Below the pieces are notes generated by a model that ran no database searches, had not been told where the DNA came from, and was given only the letters and a program-made list of their open reading frames with translations. DNA of 64,000 bases, taken from assembly GCF_003966695.1 (NCBI RefSeq), contig NZ_AP018828.1, forward strand, positions 271,001 to 335,000, read 5' to 3'. How positions within the stretch are numbered: position 1 is the stretch's first letter; every line of letters begins with the position of its first letter. Shown one piece after another: positions 26,484 through 33,915 of this stretch. Source of the DNA: Asticcacaulis excentricus (GTDB taxonomy: Bacteria > Pseudomonadota > Alphaproteobacteria > Caulobacterales > Caulobacteraceae). A program made the translations under genes and the position numbers.

Positions 26484-27332
26484 GGCTCAGGCCCTATTAA
26501 TTAACGCGAGGGATTCCCAAGGGGGGGTTGATGTGATTCACTTTTGGAAGGAGGTGGATCATGGCTGATGTGTTTTTGCTGTCTGATGTGCAATTCAACC
26601 GGATACGCCGGTATTTTCCGTTGTCGCATGGCGTTCCTCGCGTGGATGATCTGCGCGTGGTCAGCGGGATTATTTACGTTATAAAACATGGTCTTCAGTG
26701 GAAGGATGCCCCCAAGGGCTATGGTCCGCACAAGACGCTTTATAACCGCTTCATGCGCTGGAGCCGGATGGGCGTTTTCAATCGGATTTTCAGCGCTCTG
26801 GCCTCGCAGGCCGGTGATCCGGAGCAACTGATTATCGACGCCACGCATCTCAAAGCCCACCGCACCGCAGCCAGCCTGCTAAAAAAAGGGGATTTCCCCG
26901 CCTTCTCGGACGCACCAAAGGTGGCCTGAACTCCAAACTTCATGCGGTTAGCGACCCGCACGGCAGGCCTATCTGCCTGTTGCTGACCGCTGGACACGTC
27001 AGCGACTTCAAGGGCGCAGCCTTGCTGCTGGATACACTGCCCAAAGCAAAAACTTTGCTGGGTGATCGGGGATATGACGCCAACTGGTTCCGTGATGCTC
27101 TGAAAGATAAAGGAATAAACCCCTGCATCCCTTCAAAGCGTAATCGAAAAGTCCAGATCGAGCATGACAAAATACTCTATAAGCAACGCCATAAGGTCGA
27201 AAACATGTTCGCCAAACTCAAAGACTGGCGGCGCGTACACACTCGATACGACCGCTGTGCCCACACCTTCTTCTCTGCCATACTTATCGCCGCTACCGTC
27301 ATCTTCTGGCTCTGATCAATGAGTCTTGAGCC
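26484..27332 (+). mobile_element. IS5-family insertion sequence (IS427-like group)
   Basis: An 849-bp element. Imperfect terminal inverted repeats begin GGCTCAGGCCCTATTAATTA (left) and GGCTCAAGACTCATTGATCA (right, complement), matching at about 14 of 20 positions, with a TA dinucleotide on both outer sides as a probable target duplication. It encodes one transposase in two overlapping frames. It is inserted so that its right end lies 14 bases upstream of the integrase start codon, which must affect integrase expression. Size, frame arrangement and target duplication are as known for the IS427 group. Confidence 0.85.
26561..27315 (+). CDS. IS5/IS427-type transposase made by -1 frameshift
   Basis: The first frame (26561-26929) begins MADVFLLSDVQFNRIRRYFP and has VVSGIIYVIKHGLQWKDAP and IIDATHLKAHRTA (first catalytic Asp). 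At the run of seven A residues near 26880-26886 the frame shifts by -1, giving KKRGFPRLLGRTKGGLNSKL and continuing to 27315 with LLGDRGYDANWFRDAL (second Asp) and QRHKVENMFAKLKDWRRV (Glu in the YREKxE-like motif). This A-run shift is the normal expression mode of the group, so the element may be active. AGGAGG precedes the ATG. Confidence 0.85.
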
Positions 27333-27346
27333 TAGGGGAACGACGA

Positions 27347-28552
27347 ATGGCTGCCTTTACGACGAAGCGGATTGAAGCCCTGAACGCGCCGGGCCGTTAC
27401 TCGGACGGAAACAATTTGTACCTTCAGGTCACGAAGACAGGGGGTAAATCGTGGCTATTCATCTACCGCTGGAATGGCTCACAGAAAGAAATGGGGTTGG
27501 GGCCGTTCCCAGCCATAGGGCTGGCCAATGCGAGAGAGGCCGCAAGGGAAGCTCTGAGGCTCCTGAAGGACCGGACGAATCCGCAGGACCCGTTAGCTGT
27601 GCGACGTGCGGAAGAGGAAGCCAAACGTGAAAAGCCAGCGTTCGGCGTCTTTGCGGAGCAAATGCTGTCAGACATCGAACTGCAATGGCGAAATGATAAA
27701 CATCGGGCACAATGGCGGTACACGCTACGTGAATACTGCAAGCCCCTTTGGCAAATGCCGGTCAGTGACATCGACACGCAAGATGTTCTCAAGGTCCTTA
27801 AGCCGATCTGGCAAACCATACCAGAGACGGCATCGCGTTTGAGAGGTCGTGTCGAACGGGTGCTTGACGCTGCTGCGGCGAAGGGGCTCCGGTCCGGGGC
27901 CAATCCGGCCCGGTGGAAAGGCCACCTTGATCACCTACTCCCGAAGCGGCACAGGCTTACGCGCGGCCACCATGCGGCGATGCCCTACTCGGAGGTGCCC
28001 GCGTTTGTTAAGGACCTGCGCGAGAGGGACAACATGTCGGCCCTTGCCCTGGAGTTTCTCATCCTGTGCGCGGCGCGATCTGGCGAGGTCTTGGGGCTGA
28101 CGTGGGAAGAGGTGGACCTTGACGCCAAGGTCTGGACCGTCCCAGCCACACGGATGAAGGCCGGACGCGAACACAGGGTGCCCCTGACTGATAGGGCCGT
28201 TGCAATACTCAACTCCCTTCGGCTTCTATCGCTTGTTTCATCCGATGGTGGGCAGCCGAAAGCCACTGGCTTTGTCTTTAGGGGAGCGCAAGGCGGGCAA
28301 TTGTCGGTAATGTCCCTGACGATGCAACTGCGCCGAATGGAAAAGGGCCACTATACGCCTCACGGCTTCCGATCAGCGTTCCGTGACTGGTGCGGTGAAG
28401 AAACGGACTTCGCTCGGGAGATCGCCGAGGCGGCTTTAGCTCACACCGTCGGCGACATGACCGAGCGCGCCTACCGACGCGGGGATGCGCTTGAAAAGCG
28501 GCGGAGGTTAATGGGCGCATGGGAGGGCTATTTGAACTGCCGAAGGAGTTGA
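27347..28552 (+). CDS. int: Tyrosine-type site-specific integrase (DUF4102/P4-like)
   Basis: 401 residues. The N-terminal DUF4102 domain (about 1-85) reads LNAPGRYSDGNNLYLQVTK and WNGSQKEMGLGPFPAIGLAN. A core-binding helical domain follows (about 100-200). The catalytic domain has Arg244 in CAARSGEVLGLTW, the Lys in RMKAGREHRVPL, HGFR (339-342), LAHTVG with His366, and the nucleophile Tyr376 in ERAYRRGDALEKRR. All active-site residues are present. It should catalyse integration at the tRNA-Ser 3' end. Its natural promoter region is interrupted by the IS. No strong ribosome-binding site is visible at the ATG. Confidence 0.93.
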   Translation: MAAFTTKRIEALNAPGRYSDGNNLYLQVTKTGGKSWLFIYRWNGSQKEMGLGPFPAIGLANAREAAREALRLLKDRTNPQDPLAVRRAEEEAKREKPAFGVFAEQMLSDIELQWRNDKHRAQWRYTLREYCKPLWQMPVSDIDTQDVLKVLKPIWQTIPETASRLRGRVERVLDAAAAKGLRSGANPARWKGHLDHLLPKRHRLTRGHHAAMPYSEVPAFVKDLRERDNMSALALEFLILCAARSGEVLGLTWEEVDLDAKVWTVPATRMKAGREHRVPLTDRAVAILNSLRLLSLVSSDGGQPKATGFVFRGAQGGQLSVMSLTMQLRRMEKGHYTPHGFRSAFRDWCGEETDFAREIAEAALAHTVGDMTERAYRRGDALEKRRRLMGAWEGYLNCRRS

Positions 28553-28889
28553 TCAGGATACATAATTGCCTGCCGCTAACCGCTAAGGTTGAACTCGCTC
28601 CGCGATATTTGGCCGCACCCTGAAAAGCACCATGCAAGGCGGAAACATTCAACGCTTGCTACGTCAACGGACGCAACCTGGTGATGCTCTCAACGGGATA
28701 TGTTCCCGGCTGATTGCTCGCTCTGTTATAGCGCCGGGCATCCTACCAAGTCCCGGCATGGCTCAGCTGGAAATGTCGCCAGCTTCGGCCGAAACCCTGT
28801 AATGGTGTCATTTCCAAGAGGTCCTCGTCACCTATAAGGAGGAAAGAGGAAATACGCAGCGGACCTTCTGGATACTTCATTGAAATTTC
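28553..28889. other. Intergenic region after integrase, no gene seen
   Basis: 337 bases. I see no convincing reading frame or RNA gene. A purine-rich AAGGAGGAAAGAGGAAA around 28839-28856 looks like a ribosome-binding site but no start codon follows at suitable distance; it may belong to a lost gene start. It probably held the 5' part of the truncated S24 repressor gene. Confidence 0.4.
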
Positions 28890-29270
28890 ATGTTGCCTAT
28901 GATGGGGGTAAGGTCGGAATTAGGTTGTTGTAGTCAACCGATAAATACCGACACCGTGCTGTTTTTCCAACTCTTGATTCGTCAGTTAGTCCCTGCCAGC
29001 GCAAATGAGCTGTTTTTTCGGCGCGGGGCGGGCGACTCGATGTATCCTACAATCGGGGATGGCGATGTGCTGCTGATTGACCGCAGCCAGAACACCCCGA
29101 CGATGGGCGATCAAATCTGGGCGATTACGCAATACGGCTTGGGGATGATCAAACGCCTGAGGCCCGCCGCCGAAGGCTACAAGGATAATCCGAACGTCCC
29201 GCCCGACACCGCGGCGGACGGATCAATGCACATAATCGGCTGCGTCATCGCGGTAGTTGGAAGGGTGTAA
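28890..29270 (+). pseudogene. S24 peptidase/LexA-like repressor, N-terminal domain lost
   Basis: 126 residues of open frame. From ELFFRRGAGDSMYPTIGDGD on, the sequence is a phage-repressor type S24 autopeptidase domain with catalytic Ser in GDSMYPT and Lys in GMIKRLRP. The preceding 40 residues (SELGCCSQPINTDTVLFFQL) do not form a helix-turn-helix, so the DNA-binding half has been lost or frame-shifted. Intact members are CI-like repressors that cleave themselves on RecA activation. The gene ends 5 bases before the zinc-ribbon gene. An 87-bp piece of this gene occurs again at 30316-30402. Confidence 0.7.
29021..29107 (+). repeat. S24 gene segment, direct repeat copy A (87 bp)
   Basis: This segment and 30316-30402 align without gaps over 87 bases with only a few mismatches (offset 1295). 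Both encode the RGAGDSMYPTIG region of a S24 repressor. The pair flanks the zinc-ribbon gene. Confidence 0.8.
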
Positions 29271-29275
29271 TACTG

Positions 29276-30241
29276 ATGCTGGGGGGCGAACACGAAACTT
29301 GCATGGTATGCGAAGGCGCTAACCTCGCTGGATGCTACACGAGCGGTTCCCGTATTGGGCAAGATAATCTCGCCTTTTACTGTTCAGCTTGCGGTTATTA
29401 TGAAGTTGATCGTTTAGGGATTCTGTCGTTTTCAGCATATTCGCAGCAATTGACGCGATCGAAGCGCGCCGCATTGTCTCACCTCATACGGACGAATGCT
29501 AAGGCGGGAAAGGTCTTTGTCATCAACCGGGCGAATCTTCATAACCTTATTGATACGGTCGTTCTGCCTCCGGCGGCCACACAAGCCCAAAACCTAGTGT
29601 CGGCAGTGGGTGATTATAGTGCGGCATATGGCGACGGACACCCGGTTAAAGAGCCCGAACTCATCGCCATGTGCGGCGCTATAAGTGACAAGGCCTTAGA
29701 GCGCATCATGACGGAACTTTATGATCGCGGACTGATATACGAACCCCAACGATCTCAGGTCGAAGAGAACAATTTTTTGGGTGGTGTCACCGCTTGGGGG
29801 CTTTCCCTTACGTTGAAAGGCCATGACGCTTATGATCGGCTTCAACGCGGTGAAACACTGTCTTTTTCGGAGGGCGGCAACATAACTGGGTCTAAACACA
29901 CAACCTTAAACGTTCATGGAAACGTCGGTTCATACGTCGAGACCGCCACGAATTCAGTGGTAATAGGCGTGGTCGGCGATCTTAAAATGGATCGTATCGA
30001 GAGACTTCTCCAGCAATGTCCGGCAATGATAAATGAACTCCCAGAAGAAGAGCAGGTTCGGGCAAATGCTGAGTTGAGCAAGATTCAAGATGAGATGAAT
30101 GGCCAGCGGCGGCCAGACATTCTCAAAGGCATTTTGACCGAACTGGGTAAGATCGCTGCTGGCGTAAGAGACAACATGGCTGCGTCAGCCATCACCGGGT
30201 ATTTGGCAGCTGAATTCGGTATCAACTTCTTCGGTGGTTGA
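29276..30241 (+). CDS. Zinc-ribbon protein of unknown function, candidate defence component
   Basis: 321 residues, not recognised. The N-terminus has two CxxC pairs (ETCMVCEGANL and FYCSACGYYEVD), a zinc ribbon. A helical middle part includes LTRSKRAALSHLIRTNAKAG and a likely winged-helix (SDKALERIMTELYDRGLIYE, then SLTLKGHDAYDRL). Next comes a beta-rich stretch GGNITGSKHTTLNVHGNVGS, of a type seen in some abortive-infection effectors such as AbiTii-like proteins, and a helical C-terminus ending in [17 protein letters not shown] lies upstream of the ATG. It is flanked by duplicated repressor fragments and followed by the 316-aa and KAP genes. Confidence 0.7.
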   Translation: MLGGEHETCMVCEGANLAGCYTSGSRIGQDNLAFYCSACGYYEVDRLGILSFSAYSQQLTRSKRAALSHLIRTNAKAGKVFVINRANLHNLIDTVVLPPAATQAQNLVSAVGDYSAAYGDGHPVKEPELIAMCGAISDKALERIMTELYDRGLIYEPQRSQVEENNFLGGVTAWGLSLTLKGHDAYDRLQRGETLSFSEGGNITGSKHTTLNVHGNVGSYVETATNSVVIGVVGDLKMDRIERLLQQCPAMINELPEEEQVRANAELSKIQDEMNGQRRPDILKGILTELGKIAAGVRDNMAASAITGYLAAEFGINFFGG

Positions 30242-30286
30242 AGAGGTAGTGATGTCGTTCTCCCGCGCTGGGATCAAACATTTCCC

Positions 30287-30487
30287 TTGGCCGGCACCAG
30301 CGAGCTCTATTTTGCGCGCGGGGCGGGCGACTCGATGTATCCTACAATCGGGAATGGCGACGTGCTGCTGATTGACCGCCGCCAGAACGCACTCACGATG
30401 GGGGTATCTGTTTATCGCGACAAAGGCCTGCGAGGCGTCGAGCGAGCGGGGGCTCAGGTGGTCGATATCGTTAATCAACCGCTTTGA
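30287..30487 (+). pseudogene. Second S24 repressor fragment
   Basis: The frame encodes AGTSELYFARGAGDSMYPTI followed by NGDVLLIDRRQNALTMG, a short piece of the same S24 peptidase domain as at 28890-29270, then diverges into unrelated residues (SVYRDKGLRGVERAGAQVVD) and stops. It has no DNA-binding part and lacks the catalytic Lys, so it cannot be a working repressor. Confidence 0.7.
30316..30402 (+). repeat. S24 gene segment, direct repeat copy B (87 bp)
   Basis: Partner of 29021-29107. The two copies enclose 1.2 kb holding the zinc-ribbon gene, so recombination between them would remove that gene. Confidence 0.8.
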
Positions 30488-30582
30488 CTCAATGGCTTAG
30501 TCGATTTGCTAGTTTAGGTATACTGCGATACTATGCTTACGGGACGCTACGCTCGTCAAACTGTTGCCACTGGATGCGACTC

Positions 30583-30798
30583 GTGAAAAAACAACCAAAG
30601 GTCGGTGGAAGCAGTGAAGCGTCTGAAGTTCGGCGTTCGCCTAAAAAGGCTGCCCTGGACCACGAATTCGGCTCCTTTCTCGCCAACCATGTAGAGCAAA
30701 CGGTTAAGCGAGCGGGAGAGATTCAGAGCGATGTCGCGAACAAACGAGCACGACTTTCAGGAGCCCTTGCAGGACCAAAGCGCAGGTTCCGTTTATGA
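30583..30798 (+). CDS. Possible small basic protein overlapping the 316-aa gene
   Basis: From a GTG at 30583 a frame of 71 residues reads VKKQPKVGGSSEASEVRRSP then KKAALDHEFGSFLANHVEQT and ends KRRFRL. It is strongly basic. It overlaps the next gene by 68 bases, which makes it doubtful, but the region between 30490 and 30730 is otherwise empty and the helical segment EFGSFLANHVEQTVKRAGEI is protein-like. No family is recognised. A longer frame back to 30484 is possible but its start looks non-coding. Confidence 0.3.
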   Translation: MKKQPKVGGSSEASEVRRSPKKAALDHEFGSFLANHVEQTVKRAGEIQSDVANKRARLSGALAGPKRRFRL

Positions 30799-31681
30799 CT
30801 TTCTCTATCATGACGCAAAACGCATTGGCGCGTTTTTGTCGCAGTTTGAGACTTACGGCCTTCCTCAAACAGTCAAAGCTGTAGAACGTGCCACGGAGCA
30901 AGAGTCCACTGACGCTCTCATAGAGGGCACCGCCAAGATTCCCTACATTGGCTCAGGCAAGGGCGGTACTAAGTGGACGGCTGGTAGCCTTAGCGAGAGC
31001 GCCGCCGAGCGGACCTATGATCCGTTGTGGCGAAACGCCCTAACTTTCTTGGATTACCTACAAAGCAACGATCTTCTTGAGCGTTCTCTGGATGATGCGC
31101 AAATAGGTCGCTTTGTCCTAGTATCTGGCGATCTGGCCGTCTTTGATATGGGAATCCTCGAGGTTGCTTGGGATAATCCGTTAGTCTCTAATGTAATCTC
31201 ACAAGCTATGACAGGATCTTCGGACGCACCTGACGCGCACGGTAATCGTCGGGAGAGACGAGCCGCCCTCAGATCAAATGGGGGAAGACAAAAATCACCC
31301 GAAGATGGACTAAAAGAAGGCATAATTCATTTCATAAAGATGTTGCCCCACAGTGTCGTCTCATCATTACAACACAATGGGCATAATGTTTGGTTTAATC
31401 TCTCGCGTGACAGCATGACGGTGTCTTCGACCGAGTTGCTTTTGAAGCATGGTGTTTCAATCCCTGGCACGTGGCACGTCATAGGTGTGTTCGACGCTTA
31501 CCCTGACGATGAACCTCATCCGGAATTCGGGGACCTCAGTTTGTTAACTTCGGCAGCAACATTCGGCGGATTTGGTGCCGTTATCGGTGGTTTCGTCCCT
31601 GTAATACGGCAAGTCATGGGGCGACCAGCTGGCGCCTATGGAGTGACGCCCTTAATGGTCTTCAGAGAGGTCAATGGTTAG
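30731..31681 (+). CDS. Hypothetical protein (possibly DUF6414-like) upstream of KAP NTPase
   Basis: 316 residues. The N-terminal part SVYDFLYHDAKRIGAFLSQF is reminiscent of proteins I recall under DUF6414, but I cannot confirm the match. A central region with WRNALTFLDYLQSNDLLERS and a Lys/Arg-rich loop (GNRRERRAALRSNGGRQ) is followed by LPHSVVSSLQHNGHNVWFNL and a hydrophobic Gly-rich stretch (SAATFGGFGAVIGGFVPVIR) that might touch membrane. It ends 45 bases before the start of the KAP NTPase and is probably cotranscribed. No enzymatic motif is visible. Its role is unknown; by position it may be the partner of the NTPase. Confidence 0.65.
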   Translation: MSRTNEHDFQEPLQDQSAGSVYDFLYHDAKRIGAFLSQFETYGLPQTVKAVERATEQESTDALIEGTAKIPYIGSGKGGTKWTAGSLSESAAERTYDPLWRNALTFLDYLQSNDLLERSLDDAQIGRFVLVSGDLAVFDMGILEVAWDNPLVSNVISQAMTGSSDAPDAHGNRRERRAALRSNGGRQKSPEDGLKEGIIHFIKMLPHSVVSSLQHNGHNVWFNLSRDSMTVSSTELLLKHGVSIPGTWHVIGVFDAYPDDEPHPEFGDLSLLTSAATFGGFGAVIGGFVPVIRQVMGRPAGAYGVTPLMVFREVNG

Positions 31682-31726
31682 CGATTCTCGCCGGTTGACT
31701 CTTTGGACGAACCCTGGAGACGAGTT

Positions 31727-33244
31727 ATGCCGAATGATGACGCTGTCGCAGCAATATGGGCAGATGACAGGTTCAATAGACAGAAAGAGGCGCAACTTCT
31801 TCAGGCCTACGTCGAAAGTCTGTGGGAGCGTCGCTTTGATCGCGATGATGCAAAGGCTTTCACTATTGCGGTTGATGCGTCTTATGGCGTGGGGAAGACC
31901 TTCTTTCTGAAAAGGCTTGCCAAGCAGTTATCTTTGAACTTCCCCGTCGCTTACATCGACGCCTGGTCTGATGACCTTCTGGACGATCCCCTAACGGCAC
32001 TGGCGGCGACACTGGAGGACGCTTTTGAGGGATTAAAGAAGGGCAAAAAAATTAGAGATATGTTGGATAAGGTCATCAATAACGCGGGTACGGTCGGCAA
32101 GATTGTCGCGATAGGCCTCCTGAAAAAGGCGACTGCCACCGTTATTGGTGCTTCTACTGTTGAGACTGTGGTTGATGCTATTGATAGTGATGTCAATCTC
32201 AACGACGATACTAAGGACTTTCTTGCCGAGGAAGCGAAGGAGACGGGCAAACTAGCCGTTGAGACAGGAGAAAATAGCGTTAAAGCCATTGCCGCGCGAC
32301 GGTACATGAGGGATCGTATCGCTTCCTTTAGAGACGGAAAGCAGGCTCTGAGCGATCTTAAAGACAGCCTTTCGTCGCTCGTCGAAAGTGTAGGAGAGGG
32401 CAAATCGCTACCTGTGAAATCACCCCCTGTGATCATTATTGTTGATGAACTGGATCGGTGTCGCCCGACCTATGCTGTAAAGCTCCTTGAGGAAATCAAA
32501 CACGCTTTTGATGTCCATGGTCTTGTTTTCATTCTGGGAATGAACGGAGATCAGCTCGGGCATTCATTGTCGGGAGCCTATGGCCCCGGCTTTGACGGTC
32601 CGGCATATCTCAGCCGGTTCATCAGCCGACGCTACAGCCTCGAGGAGGTTGATCTTACGCCCCTTCTCGAACATCTTTGTGAACGTGTAGGGTTCAATAA
32701 CGACATGTTCATATGGCCTGACCTGCCTAAGGGCAAAGTAACGATACCAGAGTTTATTTCCCTCTACATGCAGGCCTTTGAACTGAAACCGAGAGACGCA
32801 TTTCAGGTTGTCGATATGATACAAACGTGCTCCGGGCTGATCTACGGAGCCCCACTGTGGCTGGGCGTTTTGTTGCCACAAATAATGGTCAAAATAGTAA
32901 ATGGGCAAAATTATACGGCAAATCATATAAATTTATCAAGCAACATAAATTACCAATTCAGAGTGACATTTGATGGATTGCAAAAAGGTCTGAACCCATC
33001 AATGTATGCATCTAATGTTATAGAATTTGCTAAAATGAGCAAAAATGATCTCTACCAACAAATATTGAATAGAGGAGAAAAGAGATTTTTAGCCAATCAG
33101 ATATATGAATTTTTGCACAAGGAAAAATCTTTTGCTTCCAACTCAATAAGCCTGCCCTCAAATTACGATAAGCTAGTCACCTTGATAGGTCGTTTTTCCA
33201 CACATGGTTTGATAACGGCTCCGGCGACTGGCGAAGGTTTATAA
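31727..33244 (+). CDS. KAP-family P-loop NTPase
   Basis: 505 residues. Walker A is in AVDASYGVGKTFFLKRLA (about 50-66) and Walker B in VIIIVDELDRCRPTYAVKLL (about 235-254), the DELDRC form typical of KAP NTPases. Between them lies a long insert with a moderately hydrophobic part (TVGKIVAIGLLKKATATVIG), where KAP proteins often carry membrane helices. GMNGDQLGHSLSGAYG and LSRFISRRYSLEEVDL follow, matching the family sensor region. KAP NTPases occur in several phage-defence loci. The last 120 residues are encoded in AT-rich DNA unlike the rest. GGAGAC precedes the ATG at 31727, preferred over a TTG at 31703. Confidence 0.85.
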   Translation: MPNDDAVAAIWADDRFNRQKEAQLLQAYVESLWERRFDRDDAKAFTIAVDASYGVGKTFFLKRLAKQLSLNFPVAYIDAWSDDLLDDPLTALAATLEDAFEGLKKGKKIRDMLDKVINNAGTVGKIVAIGLLKKATATVIGASTVETVVDAIDSDVNLNDDTKDFLAEEAKETGKLAVETGENSVKAIAARRYMRDRIASFRDGKQALSDLKDSLSSLVESVGEGKSLPVKSPPVIIIVDELDRCRPTYAVKLLEEIKHAFDVHGLVFILGMNGDQLGHSLSGAYGPGFDGPAYLSRFISRRYSLEEVDLTPLLEHLCERVGFNNDMFIWPDLPKGKVTIPEFISLYMQAFELKPRDAFQVVDMIQTCSGLIYGAPLWLGVLLPQIMVKIVNGQNYTANHINLSSNINYQFRVTFDGLQKGLNPSMYASNVIEFAKMSKNDLYQQILNRGEKRFLANQIYEFLHKEKSFASNSISLPSNYDKLVTLIGRFSTHGLITAPATGEGL

Positions 33245-33445
33245 ACTCTCCAACTGCAAACTGGTCTGAGAGCCGCCGGTACCGTGCATCTCGTGGCGGG
33301 CGCTGACCACGATCCATTTTTGCGCATTGATTTCCGCCTTAAACCCCGTGACCGTGATCTTGGTTTCCGGGGTGATGTCCGGGCGGCCATAGGTGAGGGA
33401 CAGGGTCAGATTGGTCGCGGCGCGGGTTGTATGCTCACGCCCTTC
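33239..33445 (-). pseudogene. Phage late-control gene D (tail protein gpD) C-terminal relic
   Basis: The minus strand encodes TRAATNLTLSLTYGRPDITP, then ETKITVTGFKAEINAQKWIV and a final GGSQTSLQLESL. This is the C-terminal domain of P2-type gpD, a tail baseplate hub protein of the VgrG-like fold. Everything upstream of it is missing and its 5' side runs straight into the relic at 33453-33794. Its stop codon overlaps the stop of the KAP gene by 3 bases. Evidence of a former prophage or tail module in the island. Confidence 0.75.
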
Positions 33446-33452
33446 GTTCGTC

Positions 33453-33794
33453 TTAGCTAATCTGGAAGCGGCGACGGACCGCCAGGCCAAACAGGAAAAT
33501 CAGAACGATCGAAAGGATCTACTGAAGAGACGCCAGAATACGAGTGAGGAACCCATAGCCTTCGCCGTATTTAGTCAGAAGGCGCTGGGCCACCGATTTG
33601 TCTGGGATATTTTCTGAGGAAAGCACGCTTAAAGGGTGAACCGTGTTGCCCAGGGAAAACGAGAACCCGCTCCACAGGTTTTCCCAACTGGTCTGAACCT
33701 TGGTAAGGTCGGGCACGGCTAGGCGAGGCAACCTATTCGAGAAGCGCAGGGGGCTGGTGAGGGATTGGGCCTTGTATTCTTCTGCGATGTTCAC
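33453..33794 (-). pseudogene. Relic of pentapeptide/channel-type membrane protein, C-terminal part
   Basis: The minus strand reads YGEGYGFLTRILASLQ, an in-frame TAG stop near 33520, then ILSIVLIFLFGLAVRRRFQIS and a stop. The last 13 residues match the end of the membrane protein at 62213-63994 (AFLFGLAVRRRFQIS). The upstream visible part starts MNIAEEYKAQSLTSPLRF and keeps the spacing of that family's channel-like domain only weakly. The in-frame stop and missing N-terminal repeats mark it as a dead gene. Confidence 0.65.
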
Positions 33795-33915
33795 CAGCTA
33801 CGAGACTCCTAGTGAGCAGGCTCGGCCAACCTTAAGCTTGCGCCTAAGGCTATTTACATATAGCGTGTAAGGGCCAAAAATCCCGAAAAATTCGGAAAAA
33901 TTGGCTCAATTAAGG

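Noticed and set aside
26561..26929. Transposase first frame as a truncated, dead gene
   Set aside because: The break lies at an A7 run and the -1 frame restores the complete transposase, the normal expression mode of this IS group.
28839..28856. Strong ribosome-binding-like sequence AAGGAGGAAAGAGG
   Set aside because: No start codon with a sustained reading frame follows within 15 bases; kept only as a note on the intergenic region.
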